Part shown: piece after piece, positions 14,033 through 21,520 of the stretch
How positions within the stretch are numbered: the stretch's first letter is position 1
Layout: each line of letters starts with the position of its first letter
DNA from: Candidatus Woesearchaeota archaeon
GTDB lineage: Archaea; Nanobdellota; Nanobdellia; Woesearchaeales; B29-G15
NCBI GenBank assembly: GCA_003650585.1
Contig: QMQS01000004.1
Span: 1 to 23,067 of the forward strand
DNA: 23,067 nucleotides
Direction of reading: 5' to 3'
Program-made: the position numbers and the translations under genes
The notes under the pieces: model-generated
Databases searched by the model: none
The model's input: only the letters and a program-made list of their open reading frames with translations
What the model was told of the DNA's origin: nothing

Positions 14033-14704
14033 TCATAAATACCCTTCTTTGCTCATGCTACTAAAACCAGTAGAGCTTAGGACTATGTGGTCTATGAGTT
14101 TGATATTAAGAAACTCAGCCGCATCCTTGATTAGCCTTGTTATAGCGATATCCTCATCACTCGGCTTATGCTCGCCAGAGGGATGATTGTGCACAAGGAT
14201 TACGGCCTTGGCATTGCACTTAAATGCATGCTTAAACACCTCTCTTGGGTCCACTATGCTCGAGTCTAGGTTGCCAACAGATAGCAAAGCCCTTTTGATT
14301 AATCTGTGCCTCGCATTAAGGTACAAAGCAACCAGGTGTTCCTCTTCCATATGCCGGATATCGTTACAGACAAAGGCCGCATCATCTGGCGTTGTTATTC
14401 TTTTGCCCAAGGGCATAGGGGCAGTGTTAACCCGCTTGATTATCTCTGCAAGAGCAAGCATTTGGCATGCCTTGGCTTTGCCCATACCCTTTATACATAT
14501 TAACTCTTCGTAACTGAGGTTGAACACTCGGCTTAGACTGAATTGCTTTAATATAGCCATTGACAATTCCAACACATTCCGCTGCTTGCAACCAACCCTC
14601 AACACAATTGCAAGCAGCTCTGCATCTGTTAGTACCTGAGCACCTTTGAGTATCAACCTTTCCCTTGGCTTTTCTGAAACAGGGAGGTCTCTGAAGCAAT
14701 GCAT
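14033..14704 (-). CDS. radC: RadC-family JAB/MPN-domain protein
   Basis: A 223-residue RadC-like protein. An N-terminal region with a helix-hairpin-helix-like segment (ICIKGMGKAKACQML, 69-83) precedes a JAMM/MPN+ metalloprotease-fold domain. The metal motif is HNHPSGEHKPSDED (172-185: His172, His174, Ser176, Asp183), with the matching upstream Glu in the EEEH stretch near residue 122. Despite the name, RadC proteins have no proven general role in DNA repair; the family is largely bacterial and often mobile, so its presence here suggests transfer (inference). It lies next to trpS with no overlap, and it has its own TATA box upstream (14727-14736). Confidence 0.93.
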   Translation of the reverse strand: MHCFRDLPVSEKPRERLILKGAQVLTDAELLAIVLRVGCKQRNVLELSMAILKQFSLSRVFNLSYEELICIKGMGKAKACQMLALAEIIKRVNTAPMPLGKRITTPDDAAFVCNDIRHMEEEHLVALYLNARHRLIKRALLSVGNLDSSIVDPREVFKHAFKCNAKAVILVHNHPSGEHKPSDEDIAITRLIKDAAEFLNIKLIDHIVLSSTGFSSMSKEGYL

Positions 14705-14726
14705 GCCCTTGCTCTAGAGTGTTTGC

Positions 14727-14736
14727 TTTATTAAAA
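14727..14736 (-). promoter_or_regulatory. TATA box for radC
   Basis: Minus-strand TTTTAATAAA is centred about 27 bases upstream of the radC ATG at 14704, in the 100-base divergent gap shared with the lipoprotein gene. Confidence 0.5.
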
Positions 14737-14770
14737 CAACCCCTCTGCTCTCGGAAGGTTTTAGAGAAAG

Positions 14771-14778
14771 AAATATAT
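14771..14778 (+). promoter_or_regulatory. TATA box for the Cys-rich lipoprotein gene
   Basis: AAATATAT lies about 30 bases upstream of the ATG at 14805 and predicts a very short leader. An ATG at 14791 falls in between but hits a stop after five codons. Confidence 0.55.
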
Positions 14779-14804
14779 ACCCCCTTTGCAATGAAGATTC
14801 TGAG

Positions 14805-15470
14805 ATGAAAGCATGGCTTCTTGTGGGCTTGATGCTAACCCTCTTGCTTTTGGGATGCAACAATAAGCAACAGATGAGTGGTATGGCTGCACTGGAATGC
14901 ACGAATGGCTCTGTTACTGTGCGGCTGTGTGATGGGGATGTCTGCAAAACCAACTACTCAGACAAGGGGTGCTGTCCAGAGCCATACCATTACTGTGTTT
15001 ACAATGGCGAGTGCTACAAAGAGAATGTGCTCTTCGGTGAGCAGCCAGAGTATTACCCTAAAGGGATGTTCTGCTTTAGGTTAGTGACTGTAGCTCCAGA
15101 ATCGCACCCACCGAGATGGCACGATTGTGATGGTGGTGAGGGAGCGTATTGCACCAATTACTGTGGCTACACAACTGCCAAGTCAGGCGAGGAAGGTGTT
15201 GGCGAATATAGCTATGTGGGAAAGCGGGGTTGCTGCGGTGATGACCCCAACGAGTACTACATAGAGGGGAAGGATGGTACAGACGCCTGTTGCAAGTCCC
15301 CAAACAGGAGGGTTGAGGGTGGTGTTTGCGTACCTACTGAGCAAATAATAACCCAAAAGCCCGCAGAACAACCAACCCAAGAGAGCCCCGAACAAGATAT
15401 ACCAAAGCCGCTTACAATGCTCCGGGGCATAATGCTTTGGCTAGAGCTGCTAGGGCTTATCTCCTCTTAA
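14805..15470 (+). CDS. Cys-rich putative lipoprotein
   Basis: A 221-residue exported protein of unknown function. The N terminus (MKAWLLVGLMLTLLLLGC) is a classic short signal peptide ending in a lipobox LLLGC at Cys18, predicted to be lipidated and anchored outside the cytoplasmic membrane. The mature part has 16 further cysteines, several in CC pairs (56-57, 143-144, 162-163), suggesting a disulfide-rich extracellular fold. A Pro/Gln/Glu-rich stretch (177-201) and a hydrophobic tail (203-220) follow. Its last 14 bases overlap the 3' end of mutL on the other strand. The Cys-pair style resembles the large secreted protein at 21521, but no clear homology can be shown by eye. It is a plausible client of the Lgt encoded at 3389. 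Confidence 0.8.
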   Translation: MKAWLLVGLMLTLLLLGCNNKQQMSGMAALECTNGSVTVRLCDGDVCKTNYSDKGCCPEPYHYCVYNGECYKENVLFGEQPEYYPKGMFCFRLVTVAPESHPPRWHDCDGGEGAYCTNYCGYTTAKSGEEGVGEYSYVGKRGCCGDDPNEYYIEGKDGTDACCKSPNRRVEGGVCVPTEQIITQKPAEQPTQESPEQDIPKPLTMLRGIMLWLELLGLISS

Positions 15471-17145
15471 ACAACCTCTCCAAATCCTTTACTGTAAACC
15501 TGATTATGGTTGGTCTGCCATGGGCACAGGAGTAAGCCAACTTACACCCAAGCAATTCATTGAGCAAATCCTCCATCTCCTTTAATGAGAGTTCTTGATT
15601 GGCTTTTATTGCTGCTTTACACGCCATTGTGTGCACAATCTCTTCATTCACTAAGCCACGGGGCGTCTTCTTTATATTCTGTGCTATCTCATCAAACAGC
15701 TCGTTCAGAAGCTCCTTAGTCACATTCTGTTTGAACACAACTGGCACCTCTCTCACTATAAACTCGTTCTGCCCAAACTCTGCTATATCAAACCCAAGTT
15801 CCTTCAAGGCCTCAAGGTTATGTTTGATGATTGCAGCTTGGTGCTTTGGTGGAGTAACCAAGATGGGTTGGAGCAGGGTTTGTTTACCTAAGGTCATCTT
15901 TGAGTTCTGAAGGCGTTCGAGGTTGATGCGTTCTGAGGCAGCGTGTTGGTCAACCAGCATTAAACCCTGGGTATCCTCTGCCACAATGTAACTCTTGGCT
16001 ATTTGCCCAAGTATTCGTATGCCTTTCAACCTTGGTTCGTCCTTCACCAACATTGCTTGCGTGCTAACCTCCAGTTGCTGTGGCTTAGTGCTTTGTGGCT
16101 TGGTTTGGGATAGCACCTTTGCGAGCACACCCTGCTTGCTTGGTTGTTTCTGGATTAGCACATTACTCTCCAATGCCTCTTTAACAGCCAGATGCACCTC
16201 ACTAAACACAGCGTCCTCATCATCAAACTTTATCTCTAGTTTTGTGGGATGGATGTTGACATCCACCTTGCTTGGGTCGATTGTCAGGTTTAGCACTGCA
16301 ACAGGCTTTCGTTCCAAAAACAGCAGTGTTTTGTAGGCAGACTCAAGCGCTTCAGTGAGCAACTGGCTCTTGATGTAGCGCCTGTTCACAAAAAAGCTTT
16401 GATACTCCCTCGATTTCCTTGCTATGCCAGGTACCCCTACCAAGCCCTCCACCTTTATTGTGCCTGAGCGCTCCACCCTAAGCATGTTCTTTGCAATGTC
16501 CTTGCCATATATATGGCTCACCTTGGCTTTCAGGTCAGGGGTTGGTGGCGCACTCAAAATCTCTGAGCCATTGTGCTTTACAAAGAAGCCAACATTGGGA
16601 TAAGCAAGGGCATACCTGGTTACAATGTTCAACACATGCTTGAGCTCAGCCACATCTGAGCCAAGGAACTTGCGTCTTGCAGGGGTGTTGTAAAAGAGTT
16701 GCCTCACCACAACTGTTGTACCCCGAGGTGCGGCTGCCGTCTCCCAATGCTTACCCTCATTGCTTACCATTACCCTTGTTGCTTCATTGCTGTTGGGGTT
16801 GTCATTGGTTACAATAGTGAGTTTTGAAACTGCTGCGATACTGGCAAGTGCCTCTCCCCTAAACCCAAGGTGTTTTATTGCGAACAAGTCACGCAACCCT
16901 GCAATCTTGCTGGTTGTGTGTCTCTCAACAGCGAGCAGGGCATCCTCTCTTGACATTCCAGTGCCATTGTCCCTAACCAGTATCTCTTCCTTGCCACCAC
17001 GCTTTAACTCGATTATTATCCTTGTTGCCTTAGCGTCTATTGAGTTCTCTATACACTCCTTTACCACAGAGGCAGGCCTCTCAACCACCTCACCTGCTGC
17101 AATCTTCTCAATGAGCTCAGGTTTTAGTCGGATTATACTTCCCAT
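15457..17145 (-). CDS. mutL: DNA mismatch repair protein MutL
   Basis: A 562-residue MutL: a GHKL ATPase that links mismatch recognition by MutS to strand incision. ATPase motifs are KECIENSIDA (29-38), DNGTGM (59-64) and GFRGEALASI (94-103). The C-terminal domain carries the endonuclease motif DQHAASERINLE (399-410), plus ACKAAIKANQ (508-517) and CAHGRPTI (540-547), so this MutL is predicted to nick DNA itself, as in species lacking MutH. The ATG at 17145 lies 13 bases inside the mutS 3' end. The 3' end overlaps the opposite-strand lipoprotein gene by 14 bases. MutS/MutL occur in only part of the archaea and are usually seen as acquired from bacteria. Confidence 0.96.
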   Translation of the reverse strand: MGSIIRLKPELIEKIAAGEVVERPASVVKECIENSIDAKATRIIIELKRGGKEEILVRDNGTGMSREDALLAVERHTTSKIAGLRDLFAIKHLGFRGEALASIAAVSKLTIVTNDNPNSNEATRVMVSNEGKHWETAAAPRGTTVVVRQLFYNTPARRKFLGSDVAELKHVLNIVTRYALAYPNVGFFVKHNGSEILSAPPTPDLKAKVSHIYGKDIAKNMLRVERSGTIKVEGLVGVPGIARKSREYQSFFVNRRYIKSQLLTEALESAYKTLLFLERKPVAVLNLTIDPSKVDVNIHPTKLEIKFDDEDAVFSEVHLAVKEALESNVLIQKQPSKQGVLAKVLSQTKPQSTKPQQLEVSTQAMLVKDEPRLKGIRILGQIAKSYIVAEDTQGLMLVDQHAASERINLERLQNSKMTLGKQTLLQPILVTPPKHQAAIIKHNLEALKELGFDIAEFGQNEFIVREVPVVFKQNVTKELLNELFDEIAQNIKKTPRGLVNEEIVHTMACKAAIKANQELSLKEMEDLLNELLGCKLAYSCAHGRPTIIRFTVKDLERLFKRR

Positions 17146-19619
17146 TTTTTGAGTGTGAACTGCAGGGCATGCTTCTTGCCCTTGAGTTTACCAATTGACT
17201 TGTCCTCTTCCATCAACCCCTCCTGAATCTCAAGCGCCCTATCAATGACCTCCTTAGGCATACCTGCCATCTTTGCCACATGTATTCCATAGCTTTTGTC
17301 TGTGCCGCCCTCTCTTATCTCCCTTAGGAAGATTATTTCGCCATGCTCCTCCTTAACTGCAATGTTGTAGTTCTTTATGTTCTTAAATTCCTCACCAAGT
17401 TTGTTGAGAAGGTGGTAATGGGTTGCAAAGATTGTCTTGGCTTTTATGTGGTTGTAGATATACTCAGCAACAGCCCAGGCAATCGCAACCCCATCAAAGG
17501 TTGACGTTCCTCTACCCACCTCATCCAAGATGATGAGTGAGCGCTCAGTGGCATTGTTGAGTATGTTTGCTGTTTCGTCCATTTCGACCATAAAGGTGCT
17601 CTGCCCATGTGTGAGGTCATCATAAGCCCCCACTCTCGTAAATATCCTGTCCACTATTCCGATGCTTGCAGACTCAGCAGGCACAAAGCTCCCTATCTGT
17701 GCTAAGATAACAATGAGGCATATCTGTCTCATGTATGTGCTTTTACCCGCCATATTGGGTCCAGTCAGGATTATCATCTCCCCCTTCTCCAGGTGAGTGT
17801 CGTTTGGGATGAACTCTGGCTCCATGAGTTCCACAACAGGGTGTCTGCCCCGCCTTATGATTATTGAGCCCTTTTCGTTCACTTCTGGCTTTGTATAGTT
17901 GTGCTTTTCAGCTGCATGCGCTAGGCTACACAACACATCCAAGAGTGCAAGGCGTTTGGCTATTGCCTGGAGTGCCCTGGAGTTTTGGTCAACCTCAGCA
18001 ACAATCTCCCTAAACAACTCGTACTCAAGTATGTTTATCCGCTCCTCTGCTCCGAGTATCTTAGATTCCAGTTGCTTGAGTTCCTCAGTGACAAAGCGCT
18101 CACCACCCACCAGGGTTTGCTTTTTTATGTAGTAAGAAGGCACCCTGTGGAGGTATGATTTAGACACCTGAATATAGTAGCCAATCACCTGGTTAAAGCC
18201 CACCCGGAGTGTCTTTATTCCAGTCTTCCTCATCTCCTCTTGCTCTATCCGCTTAAGCACCTCTTTGCTAGATTCCTTTAGTTCTCGCAGCTCATCCAAC
18301 TCCTTGTTATAACCACTCCTGATTATGCCACCCTCTGTTGCCCTCATCGGGGGATTCTCCTTGAGTGCCTTGAGTATCTTGTCAGCCAGCTCTTGCAGTA
18401 GTGGCATATCTGCTATTGGCTTTAGTATTCCTTGCTTTTCCTCACTCACCAAGCCCACAAGTTTGGGTAGTTGTTTGAGCGAGTTGCCTAGGGCAACAAC
18501 ATCCTTTGGTGTGATTGTGTTGTAACTGAGCTTCCCAACAATTCTCTCTATGTCACACATACCCTTCAACTGGCCCCTAATCTCTTCTCTGAGTATGGTA
18601 TTGGAAAGGAGATAAGCAACAGCATTCTGTCTCTCCCGAATCTTGCTTGGGCTTAGCAGTGGTCTCTGGAGCCACTTCCGCAGCAGCCTGGCACCCATTG
18701 GGGTGATGGTGTAATCAATCGTGCTAATGAGAGAGTTTTTGGTGCTCCTATCAACTATGTTTTCAAAGATCTCTAGATTTCTGAGTGTTGTGGCGTCCAA
18801 CACCATGTAATCATCAATATTAAGCACATGAACCCTGGAAATGTGTTTAAGGGATTGCTTCTGGGTTTCCTTCAAATAACTTAAAAGCCCACCAGCAGCA
18901 CACACCAGCAATGGCTTCTGAGCCAAACCAAAACCACCCAAAGTGGTTGTTTTAAAATGCTGCTTGAGTGTAAGCTCTGCCTCGTTTTGAGCAAAACAAT
19001 AGTCATCGTATTTGGTTATGAAGATGCCCTCCCCTTTTAGCACACTCAACAGCTCTGTGTTGACAGCTAGCGATTCTGGAATAACAACCTCTGCTGGATG
19101 GAGCTTCTTCAACTCTGCAACCACCCTATCAAACCCATCTACCCTGCAACAAAAGAATTCCCCAGTGGTGATATCAGCACAGGCGAGCCCATATGCATCT
19201 CCATTGGAGTAAAGCCCAATAATGTAGTTGTTGCGTCCCTTATCCAGCAACCCTTCCTCTATCACTGTGCCAGGAGTAATTACCCGCACAACATCCCTTG
19301 CCACTATCCTGCCCTTAACTGTCCTTGGATCCTCTATCTGTTCAGCAATAGCCACCTTTAGCCCCTGGTTGATGAGTTTTTGGATGTAGGTGTTTGAGGC
19401 CTTATAAGGTATACCAGCCAAAGGGGCACGCTTCTCACCCTTTCCCCGAGAGGTTAAGGTAATCCCAAGTACCTTTGATGCCAAAACAGCGTCTTCATAA
19501 AATGTTTCATAGAAGTCACCCATCCTGAAAAGCAGCAAGCAGTCTGGATACTTTCTTTTAAGTGCTTTATACTGTCTCATTGCAGGTGTGAGTGTCTCTT
19601 GCGAGAAAATACCCCCCAT
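17133..19619 (-). CDS. mutS: DNA mismatch repair protein MutS
   Basis: An 828-residue MutS1-type protein, which recognises mismatches and small loops and recruits MutL. The mismatch-contacting Phe-x-Glu site is GDFYETF (34-40, Phe36 and Glu38). Connector, lever and clamp regions follow. The ABC-type ATPase begins near 600 with Walker A GPNMAGKSTYM (620-630) and Walker B LIILDEVGRGTSTFDG. A helix-turn-helix dimerisation tail ends at the mutL overlap. Length and domain order are normal. The ATG at 19619 sits about 26 bases from a TATA box on the minus strand and has only a weak Shine-Dalgarno, so a leaderless mutS-mutL operon is likely. Confidence 0.97.
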   Translation of the reverse strand: MGGIFSQETLTPAMRQYKALKRKYPDCLLLFRMGDFYETFYEDAVLASKVLGITLTSRGKGEKRAPLAGIPYKASNTYIQKLINQGLKVAIAEQIEDPRTVKGRIVARDVVRVITPGTVIEEGLLDKGRNNYIIGLYSNGDAYGLACADITTGEFFCCRVDGFDRVVAELKKLHPAEVVIPESLAVNTELLSVLKGEGIFITKYDDYCFAQNEAELTLKQHFKTTTLGGFGLAQKPLLVCAAGGLLSYLKETQKQSLKHISRVHVLNIDDYMVLDATTLRNLEIFENIVDRSTKNSLISTIDYTITPMGARLLRKWLQRPLLSPSKIRERQNAVAYLLSNTILREEIRGQLKGMCDIERIVGKLSYNTITPKDVVALGNSLKQLPKLVGLVSEEKQGILKPIADMPLLQELADKILKALKENPPMRATEGGIIRSGYNKELDELRELKESSKEVLKRIEQEEMRKTGIKTLRVGFNQVIGYYIQVSKSYLHRVPSYYIKKQTLVGGERFVTEELKQLESKILGAEERINILEYELFREIVAEVDQNSRALQAIAKRLALLDVLCSLAHAAEKHNYTKPEVNEKGSIIIRRGRHPVVELMEPEFIPNDTHLEKGEMIILTGPNMAGKSTYMRQICLIVILAQIGSFVPAESASIGIVDRIFTRVGAYDDLTHGQSTFMVEMDETANILNNATERSLIILDEVGRGTSTFDGVAIAWAVAEYIYNHIKAKTIFATHYHLLNKLGEEFKNIKNYNIAVKEEHGEIIFLREIREGGTDKSYGIHVAKMAGMPKEVIDRALEIQEGLMEEDKSIGKLKGKKHALQFTLKKWEV

Positions 19620-19640
19620 ACGATACCTGAATCAAACCAA

Positions 19641-19650
19641 ATTTTTAAAG
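19641..19650 (-). promoter_or_regulatory. TATA box for mutS-mutL
   Basis: Minus-strand CTTTAAAAAT is centred about 26 bases upstream of the mutS ATG at 19619. Confidence 0.55.
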
Positions 19651-19670
19651 GTTTTGAGTAGATAGAAAGA

Positions 19671-19679
19671 TATTTATAT
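19671..19679 (+). promoter_or_regulatory. TATA box for the 580-residue surface protein gene
   Basis: TATTTATAT is centred about 27 bases upstream of the ATG at 19702, predicting a leaderless transcript. It is separate from the mutS box, so the divergent gap holds two promoters. Confidence 0.55.
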
Positions 19680-19701
19680 CCTTGGAGTTGAATTTGGGTG
19701 T

Positions 19702-21444
19702 ATGAACCAAAGAGGTGCAATGAGTATCTTCTTAGTGATGGGCATACTTATCCTATTCTTTGTTGGTTTTATGCTTTTCATGCGTTCCCTAACTATACCA
19801 ACCCCAAAGGAGGAGGATTACTCAGGGTATGCTGCAACAGAGGTTGAGGGCTTTGTAAACAAATGTTTACTCCAATCAGCAATGCTTGGTTTGCAGCTCA
19901 TAGGTGCTCAAGGCGGGGTGATATACAAGAGCCAGGGAGGGGTAACACCAGACTCGTTCAAAACAACAAGGGCATTCTACTACAACGGCTCCTACATACT
20001 TATTGGTATCTCGCCTGGAGAGTTCCAACCTGGCCATTCGTGTGTGCCGACCCATCCATCAAGCGTGTATGACCCTCAGCAGTGCCCCTCAGTGGCCTTT
20101 CCCTTTGTTAGTACAGACTCACCAGAGATTTCGTTTGACCAGCGTGATACAAGACCACCACCAGCTTATCCTGGCTTTCTGAGGTTGTTTAATCGCTTCA
20201 ATCTACCGGGATTATACCCAAGGGAGGAGTATTTTCTTGGTATGAGCCCCACATGGCAATACGTTGGAAACGACAATAGCATTTACACCAACCTCAAGAT
20301 ATTTGTTGAGAACAATATTACTAAATGCTTGGATTTCTCAACGTTTGAGGATGCGGGTATAGATGTGCAACCTGAGGGTGAGTTGGAGGTAACACCAATA
20401 ATAGCAGAGGACGATGTGTCCTTTGCACTAAACTACCCACTACTTGTTAGATACAAAGGCAAGGAGATAACCATGGAACGCTTTTATGTCAATACAAAGG
20501 TGCGACTCAAGCCAGTATACAGATTTATAGAGATGCTGTTATGGAACGAAGCGAAAAACTTCAGCTTTGACATCCTAAGACCAAATATTATGGCTCCTGC
20601 TGGTGTGAGTTACGAGGTGAGAATGGATGTAGAGAACATGAGTGATGTGCTTGTGGTTGAGGACGCTGAGTCTCTGGTGCCGAGCAGGAACGGTGAGGGT
20701 TTTGTACCATTTGTGTTTTTTAGTGTGATTGAGAATTCACAACCAGCTATCTCCTACATACATTACCAAAACCTTGATGTTGTGCCTGGGCTTAGAGAGA
20801 ACATTATAAATTGCCCTTATCTCACTCCAAGAGAAAACCCTTGGGAGGAAACCACTTCACAACTAATGGCAGAAATTGGTACAAACATGACACGCAAGGC
20901 AATCGAGTGTTTGTGGCTGGCTTATAGAAGAGCATTGGGTGTGAGCTATGAACGGGCGTATGACCCAGACGATGATATGCTAACCTGGGATTTCAAAACA
21001 GCAAACTGCGGTTGGAACCAAGAATGCCAATACAAAGGCAGCAACCTCTTTTTTGATAATTACCTTGATTTGAGGTTCAGTGACGGGATGTACACAGACA
21101 CCCTCCATATACCCCTCGAGTTATATGACCACCCACCAAAGGTTAGCATTGTTGATAAGGGTTATTTGGATATAGAGCAACCTCTGTTGGGTATTAGCGT
21201 ACATAAAATCTTGTATTTAATAAACGGCACTGATGAGGACATTGTTTGGGGAACGGATGTGGACGATATCCAGCTTACAATAACCGGCTACCCGGTGGCG
21301 CCAATTGTAAAAGAGAACAGCAGCATGGGGCATACAAAACTCTGGGGCGTGGCGTTTGAAAATCTTGGGCATGGCTATGATGTTACTTTTACAGTTACAG
21401 ACAAATACGGCAAATCAGACAGCGTTACCATAACAGTGAGTTAG
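19702..21444 (+). CDS. Membrane-anchored surface protein with class III (pilin-like) signal peptide
   Basis: A 580-residue exported protein of unknown function. The N terminus NQRGAMSIFLVMGILILFF matches an archaeal class III signal: a short charged leader ending in Arg-Gly, then a hydrophobic helix (about 7-27), as processed by FlaK/PibD peptidases in pilin-like proteins. The next block (VEGFVNKCLLQSAMLGLQLI, then GAQGG, 48-72) resembles the start of a large surface protein seen in several DPANN genomes, as far as I recall. The body is rich in aromatic residues and Pro. Near the C terminus, AYDPDDDMLTWDF (around 418-430) looks like the beginning of a cadherin/Ig-like beta-sandwich, and the last ~80 residues may form another. 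It may be a pseudopilin-like or adhesion component. A gene for a Cys-rich secreted protein follows after 76 bases. Confidence 0.78.
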   Translation: MNQRGAMSIFLVMGILILFFVGFMLFMRSLTIPTPKEEDYSGYAATEVEGFVNKCLLQSAMLGLQLIGAQGGVIYKSQGGVTPDSFKTTRAFYYNGSYILIGISPGEFQPGHSCVPTHPSSVYDPQQCPSVAFPFVSTDSPEISFDQRDTRPPPAYPGFLRLFNRFNLPGLYPREEYFLGMSPTWQYVGNDNSIYTNLKIFVENNITKCLDFSTFEDAGIDVQPEGELEVTPIIAEDDVSFALNYPLLVRYKGKEITMERFYVNTKVRLKPVYRFIEMLLWNEAKNFSFDILRPNIMAPAGVSYEVRMDVENMSDVLVVEDAESLVPSRNGEGFVPFVFFSVIENSQPAISYIHYQNLDVVPGLRENIINCPYLTPRENPWEETTSQLMAEIGTNMTRKAIECLWLAYRRALGVSYERAYDPDDDMLTWDFKTANCGWNQECQYKGSNLFFDNYLDLRFSDGMYTDTLHIPLELYDHPPKVSIVDKGYLDIEQPLLGISVHKILYLINGTDEDIVWGTDVDDIQLTITGYPVAPIVKENSSMGHTKLWGVAFENLGHGYDVTFTVTDKYGKSDSVTITVS

Positions 21445-21462
21445 CCAATTGCTTGACGAAAA

Positions 21463-21474
21463 TTTTATATAATA
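21463..21474 (+). promoter_or_regulatory. TATA box for the Cys-rich TSP3 protein gene
   Basis: TTTTATATAATA lies about 50 bases upstream of the ATG at 21521, predicting a leader of roughly 25-30 bases. This leader contains a palindrome AGTTCGAACT (21493-21502) and a Shine-Dalgarno AGAGAGGT (21505-21512, spacing 8). Confidence 0.55.
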
Positions 21475-21520
21475 GTACACCAAGTATTGAATAGTTCGAA
21501 CTTTAGAGAGGTAAAACAAA

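Noticed and set aside
14705..14804. Largest gap (100 bases) checked for a tRNA or small gene
   Set aside because: It holds only the two divergent TATA boxes and short leaders; no tRNA-like fold or open frame of note.
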